Shown: positions 49,978 to 61,002 of the stretch, piece after piece
How positions within the stretch are numbered: the first letter of the stretch is position 1
Layout: every line of letters starts with the position of its first letter
Program-made: the position numbers and the translations under genes
Origin: Rhexocercosporidium sp. MPI-PUGE-AT-0058
Lineage: Eukaryota > Ascomycota > Leotiomycetes > Helotiales
DNA length: 64,000 nucleotides
Assembly (NCBI GenBank): GCA_020746875.1
Contig: JAGTJL010000026.1
Span: 248,001 to 312,000, forward strand
Direction of reading: 5' to 3'
The notes under the pieces: model-generated
What the model was told of the DNA's origin: nothing
The model's database searches: none
The model's input: the letters and a program-made list of their open reading frames with translations, nothing else

Positions 49978-51725
49978 ATGTCCACCACCATGAATTCTCC
50001 TTGGGCGCCAATAATCCCGCCACCTCCAGGAATGCAGGCCCAGTATGGCTACCCGCCAGGTGAGATCCCGATCCTGCCGCCTTCCGCACCCCTTGCCTAC
50101 GCCTTCACTCCCCCGAATTCATGTCCATCACCAGCACCATCATCATCGCTCTTCCCTTCTGCTTTTCTGCCACAATCAACCTCTCGAAGCATGCCTTCTA
50201 ACAAGAAAACAGCTCCACCTGCCTACCATTCCGTCCAAGTTCGACAAACCTTCGCCCCTAGCCCCCTACATTACGTTCCTGTTGCCCAACAACCTCCTGC
50301 ACCACATCCAATGCCTGCCCAGAGAGGAGTCGCTCCCCCTGCGGAGAAGAAGAAGATCGACTGGCCCAACCCAGTCCGGCTTTACGTGCAGAGATCATTT
50401 CAAAGCGACAATCTTCTGGAGGACGTGTCGAGATCCGAGATGGAAACGAAGCTGAGAGAAACTATTGCCGCTGCGACCGATAATAATACTCTCGATACCA
50501 TAGACTGGGATAACCTACCTCTTCCCCAACAGATGATACACCAGGAACGGGCTCAAGCAAAGGCGATGGCATGGAAGCAGGAGTCTCTAGAGATGCGAAT
50601 TGGTACCAACGGTCATGCCAACGCCAATGTCACTGTATCTGTATCGAAGAAGAGAAAGTCCCAAGACATCGGTGGAGAGGACAATTCCATGCCACCTTGG
50701 CGCACTAACAACCGTATCGAAGACCGCATCACCGACAAGCGTCAGCAACCATTTCAGGAGGAGAAGTTAAGTAAGTCCCAGAGAAATATGGAGAAGCGAG
50801 CTCGTCGTTTTGATGGCGGGTACAAACCAACCTACGCTCGATCCCCAACTCCAGAACCATCCTCTGGTCCCGTAGTCGGAACGTGTCAAGTCCTCGAGAA
50901 GCAATACTTCCGCCTCACATCAGCTCCAGTCCCATCGCAAGTCCGGCCTGAACCCATATTGAGACAAACCCTTGATCTATTGAAGAAGAAGTGGAAGAAG
51001 GAGGGCAACTATTCTTACATTTGCGATCAGTTCAAGTCTATGCGACAAGATCTTACGGTGCAACGCATAAAGAACGAATTCACAGTCACGGTGTACGAAA
51101 TCCACGCCCGGATCGCCCTGGAGAAGGGAGATCTTGGTGAGTATAATCAATGCCAGACCCAGCTTCGCGCGCTTTACACACAGAATCTGGGAGGCAACCC
51201 GGTGGAATTCAAGGCGTATCGTATCTTGTATTTCATTCACACATCTAACCGCACGGCGTTGAATGACGTCTTGGCGGATCTAACCACAGCAGAGAAGGAA
51301 GAAAAGGCCATCAAGCATGCTCTTGGTGTGCGATCGGCTTTAGCATTGGGCAACTACCACAGATTTTTCAGACTCTACCTCGACACGCCAAATATGGGTG
51401 CTTACCTTATGGACATGTTCGTCGTCCGTGAACGTCTAGTTGCTCTATCAAATATTTGCAAAGCGTATGTTCCTCTCTTTCCCCATTCAAGATTCCACTA
51501 ACAGCCTGCAGATACAAGCCAGATATCAAGTTGAGATTCATCACTGAGGAGCTTGGATTCGAATCGGACGGCGATGCAGCACAGTTCATATGCGATTACA
51601 ACGGCCAGCATCTGCTTGAAGAAAAGAACGATGAGCTTCGATTCCTGACCGGCAAGGCAGGCGCAATATTCGAGACGGCTAGGAGTGCAGCCTTTGCTAA
51701 AGTCGACATCAAAGGCCAAATCTAA
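49978..51725 (+). CDS. SAC3/GANP-domain protein, THP3/LENG8-like
   Basis: Exons 49978-51464 and 51512-51725, joined by a 47-bp intron (GTATGT, CACTAAC, CAG), give 566 residues. The first 130 residues are Pro-rich and disordered. A Lys/Arg-rich linker follows with KSQRNMEKRARRF. The SAC3/GANP domain starts at about residue 305: GTCQVLEKQYFRLTSAPVPSQVRPEPIL, then YSYICDQFKSMRQDLTVQRIKN and VYEIHARIALEKGDLGEYNQCQTQL. These are diagnostic of the Thp3/LENG8 branch, which works with Csn12 in transcription elongation and mRNA maturation. The intron lies near the C-terminus. A second ATG at 49990 could also serve as start. Confidence 0.92.
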
Positions 51726-52679
51726 CCTTTCACTGTCGACTCCCTATCTATCTGTAGCTCCATGCCCGGATCTCTTTCCTCTTTCCTTCACACCTTCCAC
51801 TGGTATCGTATAGCAACCACGATACCTGGTGCCCCTGCCCCGAGGTGCAAGAGATGCGGGATTCGATCACATCAATCATCGTTGTACCTTGAGTTCACGG
51901 TTTGGAATACGGATCCTTCATCTCTTCCTATCTTTCACCATGTGATGGCATCGCAACGACATGGAGTATATGATTGCCTTTGCTCACTTTCCAATTTTCT
52001 CTTTTCGGCTTGACGACCGCTTGTTACGCTTGTTATACCCTTTCCGCATTGTTCTTGACGACGTTCTGGCTTCTGGCGTTGGTGGTGGGATGAATGCATT
52101 GCGGGATATGGTGGGCTCTATGCCCTTGAGCATGGATGAGCGAGGACTATTGCACTGGAGGATCAGCATCTGCTTTGCATTGTAGATACACGCCAGTCCT
52201 CATGAAAGTCTTATGACGGAATAAGGATAATATATAAGAACGATGAACTTTGAAGTGATTGAGCTGACCATTGACACCATGTGATGGTGACCTTGTGAGA
52301 AATGACTATGAAGCCCTGGATCTGGAATGAGTGCTAATCCATGCTGCTGCTGCTTTTATTTGCCGTACAATAAGTAGTGATTGTTGGACTTTTGTAGTTA
52401 TCCCAAAGCTGGTTGACTTGAACATGGACATGAGACTGAGGAGGCCGGGAAGCCAGATGGAGCCGGGGAGGATGGGGTGAGTATGAGCGAAATGAAAGAG
52501 ACGAACAAATTGAGAGACCGGCTTCTCCAATGGCAGTCTGGTCTGTTAACACCACCGTCTCGAACAATCCACGGCGCCCATATCATTATTCCCTTCAGTC
52601 AACCGTCTCCCTTCACCTTCTGTATTTGAACCGCGGGTTCGGAGGGTTGAGCTGGGCTAAGGAGAAACAGTTGATCACG
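51726..52679. other. Intergenic, no convincing gene
   Basis: Several open stretches (51762-52013, 51961-52185 plus; 52306-52586 minus) have no family features or splice support. The first part is probably the 3' UTR of the SAC3-domain gene. Confidence 0.5.
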
Positions 52680-52878
52680 ATGGTGCAAGTCGGCTATGCG
52701 AACGAGGCTGAGGAGCACAAGGTTGCGAAATTGTTGACTGTAAGTTTCCGAATACCTAGCAGGAGCAGAGACGGTCTGCAATGCTGTAGCTATTGGAATG
52801 AGCTGACATCAACAGCTATCCTATGTCATATCGCCCATCCTCGCTTTGACTGTCGTGGGAGCTTTGAAGGCTGGATAG
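52680..52878 (+). CDS. Possible 40-residue membrane micro-protein
   Basis: Exon 1 (52680-52739) reads MVQVGYANEAEEHKVAKLLT. A 76-bp intron with donor GTAAGT, a GAGCTGACA branch and ACAG acceptor leads to exon 2 (52816-52878), LSYVISPILALTVVGALKAG then stop. The frame joins without shift, and the product has a charged N-terminal helix followed by one hydrophobic helix, like small tail-anchored or respiratory-complex accessory subunits. I do not recognise the family. Unspliced, the frame gives an unlikely 128-residue protein. Upstream Met codons are not excluded. Confidence 0.45.
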
Positions 52879-54930
52879 GCTGCGATGGAGGTTTAGGAGA
52901 TTTCGCAGCAAATTAAGTGCAGTTACAAGGGAATTCAATTTCTTTCTGTCAAGATTTGCAGCAGTAGGCAGTCAGTCAGGTAGCTGGTGATGAATTCTGC
53001 GCATGCAACGATGATTTTATTCTACCTCTTTAGATGAACGACCGAGCTGCGATTTGTCTCTCGTGATAACACAGGTCGCATCCTTTTATAAAAACAGGTC
53101 TCCAATGAGTCTACGTCATGCAAGAACAACCTGTTCTCGATCGTAAAAATTAGACTGGGGACTTTTCTGCTGGCTCGCATATCAAGCCCTTTCCTCATGA
53201 AGATTTTGCAGTACATCATGGAGGATTTGATACACCTGTTCTCACTTCCCAGCGCTGCGTGAAGCTGTTCTTTTGCGAAAAAGCGGGTTCTTCATTCCAG
53301 GCCACGAAATAAATGAGAAAATGGCATTGGCAATAGTCCGAAGCTTGATAGTCATCAATCAGCGATGCACCAACCGCTATCTTTTTTTTTAAGTTCCAAC
53401 AGACCTTCTCGTGGTATCAAGTCGTCAAACATTCATTGCTGTCATCCTTAGAAACAAATCAATTAGAGCAAGACAAAACGTCGGCTTCACGGTTGTTTTG
53501 TTGTAGGTTCCGTGGCGGCTTTAATCCTGCTAGACTGACTGTCTTTGATGTCTATTTAATATAAACTCCTAGTATGATTCAAGCGATAGCAATAACTGTA
53601 TCTTCGTAGATGTCGGGGAAATAGTGAATTGAATCTCCTGGATGATTTGCGATTCAGCGGTCTTCGCCGAGGAGGAGCATCCCCAACATTTCAAAGCTTC
53701 ATGAGAACTAGAAGCTACTCGCTGGGTTTTCCTAGATTTAGAATCCCAGAATATGAAGATTAAGGTATGGATATAAGGATTTCTCTCCGGTACTGAGACG
53801 TTATCCTATCACATGGACCAATGCAATCCGAAGACATACACAGGAGAAGTTGGAACGCAAGATTGGTTTCGAGGTAATTAACTAGTCTGAGAACGTGGTT
53901 GCTATATTTGCATCTTATTTCTTCAATTAAAAGAAGAAAAACAGCAAAGCGGTGTGTCATTGGTGTCCAGCAGTATTAGCGCGAGAGTGGGAATGGAAAT
54001 GATAGCAAGACCATTATTGACGATGATTTTAGCGAGGGAAATAACTAGAGCGGGCTTTGCTGTGGAGGAACGTGTCAATAGAGAATATTCATTATTTAAA
54101 AACTACAGATTAGATGTTTTTGCATGCGGAGTTGATTTCAAATTCTCTCGGAGACGCAAGTCTATCTATTGTAGTAGGGTGGTTCGTATGAGACTTTGCT
54201 TTCTCTGTGAAAGATGTAGCGTTCTCTATACTCATCTATCTACACTCCTTCACACCACCCTAGCTCTGTCTCTATTGTTCAATTTGATGAATAGTGAACA
54301 GAACAATTCTTCGTGTAAAGTAGTGATGTATTCACCCGAGTTAGAAGAAATACTAAAGCCGAAAGCTTTAAGAGAATCCAGCTGCGCAGCCTAGTCTAAG
54401 GTAGAAGACAGAACATCAGAACTACCCAGTTCTCCAATAGCCAACCGACAACCTGGGGGAAAATTCAATATGGCGCATCTTTTACGTCGTTGAATATGTG
54501 TGTGTGAGAATAACGTTGCCATTGTTTTGAGATGCTGGAAAATGAGAAATGCATGCCTAAACACATACGTCCGAAATTTGTACGTCAGTCGGAAGTGACA
54601 TGAGAATTTGAGAAACAAATGACAACACGAAAAGACTCGGGTACTCGCAAGCCTTTTGAAAATCTAGTTATTTAGAAACCTTTCCGCTGAGGACCTTTGT
54701 GTTACTAAGGTAGCGCTGTACCTTCAGGAGTTTCAATCGCTCAAAAACAATATGCCCAGGAATATCCTGTGGCAAAGACAAAGCAAGGAATAAACAGCCT
54801 TCTACCGACAGCAATTTTAAACTTGATAATCACAGATAGGGCGATAACTGTGAATCCATCAATCTTCTGAGGTGGTGTCTCTAGTCTTGGTTGTTCCAAA
54901 CTATAGATCTACTTGAACTATATTTACAGC
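52879..54930. other. Intergenic, about 2 kb without a supported gene
   Basis: The longest open stretch (plus, 53954-54394) begins without an ATG at its 5' end and shows no recognisable motif. No RNA gene with tRNA A and B boxes was seen. Confidence 0.45.
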
Positions 54931-55203
54931 CTATATTCTCCCTGCCTGTAAACGCAAAGGGACTTTCTCACGCTTTGGTCTGGGAGCAATGCCAAGTTTG
55001 CTGATATCTTGTAAGTCTATCAATAGCTTCTTCATAAGGGCCTCGTATCTAGAAGTTTGAGAGTTTCCCGCTGACGGGTTTTCTCTAATGTCACTCTCAT
55101 AAGGAGGAGAGGTCAAACGGCCACGTACTTTTCTGAGATGAGAGTCTATATTTTTCTTAATTGACCCTACGTATAAGAATTTAAGTAAGCCCTCTATTTA
55201 GTT
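54931..55203 (-). other. Unassigned open frame of about 90 codons
   Basis: The minus strand is open from after a TAA near 55203 to TAG/TAA at 54931, reading LLKFLYVGSIKKN, then SRYEALMKKLLIDLQDISK and ending LRLQAGRI. The composition looks protein-like and a TTTAACTAAATAG acceptor-like site lies at its 5' end, so it could be the last exon of a gene or a relic of one. No partner exon or ATG was found. Confidence 0.25.
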
Positions 55204-55506
55204 AAAAGAATATGGTTAAGATGGATAGCCTAAACACGAAATAAACTTTAGAGTCCTTTTGCCTTTATGGTTGGTTGGTTCATCATGATCCCGAATAATT
55301 AATATAATTACTCAAATGAGAATCAAAACATATCTGGCGAGGAAGTAAGCCTACGCCACAAAGCTACAGACCGCCGCCATTTGAATCACCAACGAAAGAA
55401 CTTCACCTCATCCCACTTTTGGGTAATTATGCCACTACTTTGGCTACCCATTTTATCGTACCGTTCATATCTTTCTTACCTTAGATGCCCTCGGTACACC
55501 ACCAAG

Positions 55507-56118
55507 ATGCCGGACATACCATCGTACAAAGTATCAACACTAACACCAGATGAGCTCCCCTCAATCGGCACACTCCACGCTCGTGCCTTTCACAACAAGA
55601 GCGACTGGCACCGCAAAGTTTTCCCCCTATCTATCGCACCATGGTGGTCAGAAAAATACGCCCTTGATATCCCCGACCCATCAACACACCTCCTGAAAAT
55701 CTCCTCAGACTCGCCAAACACGGTAATCGGGCTCCTCTCCCTCCGCAAATACGGCGCTGATGAACGAGGCGCCGGACGATGGACTTCCTTCCCTCCACCA
55801 GCAGAAGTTGATCGGGAGATCTACGATGCTATGGTTCAGTCTATGATTGATTATAGGGAAAAGTACATGTTGGGCAAGAATCACTTCTGCGTGGATCATT
55901 TTGGAGTCGATTCCGAGGTTCAGGGGAAGGGGATGGGAGCCGCTCTGCTGGGGAAGGCGTGTGAGATTGCCGATGAAGAGGGGTTGGATGTTTTTGTCCA
56001 GGCGAATGAGTTTGCGGAGAGCTTTTATCAGAGATTTGGGTTTAGGACTGAGGGAAAGCTGATGATGCCTGGAGGGATGACGGAGTGTTTTCTAGTGAGG
56101 AAGTTTGGAAGCAAATAG
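55507..56118 (+). CDS. GNAT-family N-acetyltransferase
   Basis: This single-exon gene of 203 residues has MPDIPSYKVSTLTPDELPSI as its preferred start (ATG 55507); an ATG at 55429 would add 26 mostly hydrophobic residues. The acetyl-CoA-binding motif A is VDSEVQGKGMGAALLGKACEIADEEGL at about 140-166, with the Q-x-x-G-x-G signature. The C-terminal AESFYQRFGFRTEG is the typical motif B end. The long insert with SFPPPAEVDREIYDAMVQ is characteristic of the fungal branch of uncharacterised small-molecule GNATs. The substrate cannot be told from sequence. Confidence 0.88.
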   Translation: MPDIPSYKVSTLTPDELPSIGTLHARAFHNKSDWHRKVFPLSIAPWWSEKYALDIPDPSTHLLKISSDSPNTVIGLLSLRKYGADERGAGRWTSFPPPAEVDREIYDAMVQSMIDYREKYMLGKNHFCVDHFGVDSEVQGKGMGAALLGKACEIADEEGLDVFVQANEFAESFYQRFGFRTEGKLMMPGGMTECFLVRKFGSK

Positions 56119-56989
56119 GAGAAAATAGACTGTCAGGAGGAATGAATGGTTTCGGAGATGTGATACTGACTTTCGTCCAATTTGCTAAAATCGAGCGTTC
56201 CTTCTTCCCCGGCTTCACTCTGGAAATGCAATTACTTGAGCATTCCGAAGGCTTATTAGTCAACTTCACATCACCCAAGTGCCACGACCAAGATTCCAAG
56301 CTAGACTCAAGATCAAGTCACAAGCAGGTAGCTCCGTTTCCCAGAGCTTCAATAACTCTCACATGCATCAACAGAGAAGTTAAAATCCAGATAAAAGTAG
56401 ACATTGCGTTCGCTTACTTCGTTAGCGAAAAGAGGATGTATGGTAAGTGAGGAGATTGCTCAAATCGTGGAGCGAGGGGTACCTTCGCCTTCAATACTCA
56501 ACCCCCTTTTGAAAACCCAATATCTAAACACCACGTATGAAGATGCAATTTTCAGCGGAATTCATCTTTCCCAGTTTCAATTCAAGAGAGTAGCGCTTGA
56601 GTTACACAAACAAATCATCACACAATTTTACTACCCCGCCCCCACCATCATCATCCCGAGTACCCCGCGTTCTCAATATGCGCATTCGCTTGGCATCTAA
56701 AACAATACAGGAAGGTCGGAATGATATTTTCTTACCTGCAGACAGAGTTTGGTAGTACAATCGGCTCAACTTGGCCATCCGATGTCTGATCCCAAGACTC
56801 TCGACGTGAGCATGACGGCATGCCGAATGAAAAATGCAGCTTGGAGCTCTGAGTTATGCAGCCCAGCATCTTTGCAGCTTAGGAGTTACGAAACCTGAAT
56901 CTCATAGTAGGTATAAAGAGAACGAAGTATGTCGCTCTTCTCAAACTTTCAGTTTTCTGCTGGACTTTCGACGTTCAGCCTTACTCGCC
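56119..56989. promoter_or_regulatory. Intergenic region with TATA-like box before the peptidase gene
   Basis: No gene is supported. GGTATAAAGAG at about 56910 lies some 70 bp before the peptidase ATG and would serve as TATA box and start-site signal. Confidence 0.45.
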
Positions 56990-59322
56990 ATGTATCGATT
57001 CGTGTTCTCACTTTCCCTCGTCACCTTGACACTTGCTTGCTTGCGAGAGTTCAACCAACCTCAAAAGCACACCCATCGCAAGAGGAATATCAGACGGCAG
57101 GCAGACTTCCCACCAGTCTTGACTGACCAAGAAACCATTCTCGTCAATTCGTTTGACAACAACACCATCGATCAATGGGCATATTACTACACCCACGAAA
57201 ACAAGCTTGCCGGACTTGGAAGAGCGGCGGCCCAATGGACAGCCGACAAATGGTCCGAGTATGGCTTCCAGTCACGTCTAGACGAATACGAAGTTTACTT
57301 GAACTATCCTGTATCGGCTTCGCTTCATGTCAACTTCCCAAATGGTACAGTTGAAGAGATAAGCCTTGTCGAAGATCCACTACCGGAAGACGACGTCACC
57401 AATCGACCGGACAGTCAGCCCACTTTTCATGGTTTCTCGGCTTCGGGGGATGTCACTGCCGAATATGTTTATGTAGGGTGAGATTTATTCGAGTCTTGGT
57501 TGCACTGAATGTTCGTGCTAAATTGGCCTTCTAGACGTGGCCAAAAAGTTGACTTTGACCGCTTGGTTGAGCTTGGCGTCCAACTCGAGGGTAAAATTGC
57601 CCTTGCAAAGTATGGAGGTCCCTTCCGCGGCCTGAAAGTCAAAAATGCGGAGGAACATGGAATGATCGGAACCGTCATTTTCTCGGACACTGATGGGGAT
57701 GGAGAAATCACAGTTGCCAATGGCTACGAATCTTATCCTGGTATGTTACATATTAACAAACGATAGCTACAGTTGTTAAATTCATGCAGACGGCCCAGCT
57801 AGGCATCCAAATGCTGTTCAAAAAGGGTCCGTTCTTTTCCTGTCCACCAACCCAGGAGATCCTACAACACCAGGATATCCTTCCAAGCCAGGAGTTCCCC
57901 GCACAGGAACTGATAATGTCATGCCCCAAATCCCATCAGTTCCTATCTCATATTCTGCGGCTCAGCGCTTACTTCAAGGACTCGATGGGCATGGAACTCC
58001 TGGAAAGGAAGTCAATAGAACAGCTTGGGTGGGAGCTTTGAATGCGACTTATAGCACGGGCCCTGCTCCTGGCATTACCCTCTCTCTCCACAATCTGATG
58101 GAGTCGAACATTACGAAGATTTGGAATGCGATTGGGTGGGTCAATGGTACGAATAGCGACGAGACCATTGTCATTGGCAATCATCGTGACACTTGGATGA
58201 TAGGGGGAGCAGGTGATCCTAACTCTGGGTCGGCAATCATGGTGGAGTTGTCAAAGGCCTTTGGAAAGCTTTTGGGCTCTGGATGGAAGCCGAAGAGAAA
58301 CATGTAAGTCCTGCTGCCAAGATCTTGCCCAGATTCTGACTACATTAAGTGTGTTGGCCTCCTGGGATGCCGAAGAATATGGTCTCATAGGGTCCACTGA
58401 ATGGGTTGAGGAATACATCAATTGGCTCACAGAGACAGCGGTTGCTTATTTGAACATCGACGTCGCTGTTGCTGGACCTCGACCAGATCTTTCTGCTACT
58501 CCTGAACTGCATACCATCGCTTTGGAATTGTTTGAGAAAGTTATCCACCCCAACGATGGCGGCTTCAATATCTCGCTGTACGATGCCTGGAACGCCGTAT
58601 CTGAGGGCAATGTAGGAGTGCTGGGCAGCGGCAGCGATTACACTGCATTTTTACATCGAGGAATCAGCTCGGTAAGTGAACAGATCCATCTCGTTGGGTT
58701 TCATCTGACAGAGATACAGCTCGATGTCGGCTCTGGTGGTGGTCCCACTGACCCAGTCTGGCATTACCACTCGAACTACGACACCTATCACTGGATGGCC
58801 AACTTCGGTGATCCAGGATTTCACGTCCACTCTACAATGGGGCAGTTCCTCACCCTTCTCGCGTATCACCTCGCAGATGATGAAGTACTCCCTCTCGATC
58901 TCCCCAACTACGGAGCCGAGCTTCAAGCCTACCATGATGACCTCCTCGACGTAATCGCCGAATCAAGAGAGGCCCTAGACACTTCTGAACTCGCAAACGC
59001 AATTGAAGTCTTCCAAGCACGAGCGAAAGAAGTCAAGAATCTTGAGCAGCAGGCAGTCTTGACTAAAGACGCAAACCTCATCACCGTAGTAAATCACAAG
59101 TATCGAGATTTTCAGCGAGGGTTCGTCTCCCAGGGAGGTTTGCCGACCAGAGAATTCTACAAACATGTTGTTACGTCGCCGGGGATTGATACTGGGTACG
59201 CGGCTGTGACTTATGCTGGTATTACGGAGGCGGTTGAGGCTGGAAATTTTACTGTTGCAGAGGATTGGGTCGGGAGGACGGCGAGGGGGATTTTGAGAGC
59301 TGCTGATATTATTAAGACTTAG
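56990..59322 (+). CDS. Secreted M28 metallopeptidase, glutamate carboxypeptidase II-like
   Basis: Five exons (56990-57477, 57535-57740, 57790-58303, 58350-58671, 58720-59322) give 710 residues. It begins with a secretory leader (MYRFVFSLSLVTLTLACL), then a basic propeptide-like stretch (KHTHRKRNIRRQ). A PA domain spans exons 1-3 (AEYVYVGRGQKVDFDRL, GKIALAKYGG). The M28B catalytic domain shows all expected zinc ligands: GNHRDTW, GAGDPNSGS, WDAEEYGLIGS (catalytic Glu and ligand Glu), NIDVAV and HYHSNYDTYHWM. A TfR-like dimerisation domain ends the protein (FYKHVVTSPG.DTGY, ITEAVEAGN). The family cleaves C-terminal residues from small peptides. Introns are 46-57 bp. The leader predicts an extracellular or vacuolar location. 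Confidence 0.93.
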
Positions 59323-61002
59323 ATTACTTTAATCAGCACTATGGCTACCTGACCTGTTTATCTGTCTCTTCAATGTCACGAGGGTATTTCATACGATGCG
59401 GCCAGGAATTCCTAGCGGGGATACAGAAGGTGCGAGTCAGCTAAGCGAGACCTGAGTAAACATAACCACTTTAACTTACACAGCTGACTGGCATCGCGTT
59501 TCTCTGCTCTGCAAACCTCTGTGTAGGTCTGTCTTGAATCTTGCAACGTACTAGTGAGCACATTAAATCCAGCGTCTAGGGTGGCTTGGTATTAGCGATT
59601 CTATCTTGATCGCGGTTATTTCGAGGGCCTCAAAGGGAATTTGAGGAATTTTTTCCGCCTTAGTGTTATTTCCAAAGACAGCAACTATTATTTGCTAATA
59701 GAGAAATACTGGATTTAAATGAAGATTAGGCTTGCATTATAAGGCCGAATGCAGATCAAAATCATGCCTCGACTCATGCAGCCAAACGCCTCGGAAGCAA
59801 ATTTAGGCCATTTCCCTCCCATGATATCAGCTGAACACATATCTAGAAAGTGAAAGCAAGTCTTCAAACTTAATTGATCCACAAACTCTCTAGTGACAGA
59901 ACGGTTCCAAAGGCCCTTCGTTCTCGCTACTTGCCGGTTTCCTGACTTGATCTTTTGATCAGATTATTGACACAGCAGAATCTGCAGGGTGTGCTTTCAG
60001 ACGACTTTATCGCACTATCATTTCATCGTTCTTGGAAACGTACAGTCGATCAAATGCATTTAACTATAAGATGAGGGCAGCACTGCGCAAATTTGAATGT
60101 CGCTGGCTTGGAGACATCAAGAGCTGGCCCAACATGTTGGAAGCGGCTGCACATTGCTTATTGGTCGTGTAAGTATCATATCTGCGCAATTTATCTCGAG
60201 ACGAGGATCATAATTCTCCTTGATCCCCCACGACGTGTCAGGCTCAGACAGCCATCATATTCTTGGCATTACCCATCTTTGACCCTCCTCCGCGTTGTTT
60301 TGAGCATAAATTGAATGCCACATCAAACCTGACACCACGACCAAAGCAACACCCAATAGAGTCACATTCCAGACGGCAAGCCCGCAGAAGCAAATACCAA
60401 CCACATCTCATTCCACTCACAGCAGATACTCATTTCAGTCTATCCCATAAACAATTCAAATATCAACTCAAACCCGCTCTGTGGCACACATGCCAAGTCT
60501 ACACAACCCCACGTGACCTTCACACCAACATCACACCAGAGTAGCTTCTAGACCATCTGGGAGTCTGACACTGACAGCATTCTACCAAATTCCAGACCGG
60601 GGATATGAAGCCACTCTCCTAGCACTCCATAAAACCCATGCTACATTGGCAATATTGAGGATTTCTTTGGCTGCAAGGAAATTTCATTGGTCCCACACGA
60701 GAGGGATTGAGCGGGTTTTTGTATGCAGCTACCAGTGCCAAGGGGCCAGGCGAGAGGAAACCATGCACATTGCACAGATCCGGGAGGGAAGGGTGGATTG
60801 ATACCCTGGAGTGAGCACGTTTTTATTCGGCTGATAAGATGCTAGGCTTTATAAGATCTGGGATGTCTTCTTCCTAATGATAAGTTGATTGTTGTCCTGG
60901 CTTTGATTTTTGTTTGTGTTGTGTTTGTGAGTTATCTGTAAGATTGAAGATCGAGAGATCAAGACGTGCGTGGAAAGATAAACAGTTTCGCCGTTTTCAA
61001 TC
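59323..61002. other. Intergenic, 1.7 kb, no supported gene
   Basis: Short open stretches at 60093-60544 lack features. CTTTATAAGATC at about 60847, roughly 150 bp before the next ATG, could be the promoter core of the ferric reductase gene. Confidence 0.5.

Noticed and set aside
53954..54394. 146-codon plus-strand open frame
   Set aside because: No ATG at its 5' end, no recognisable domain, no splice support, and ordinary intergenic composition.
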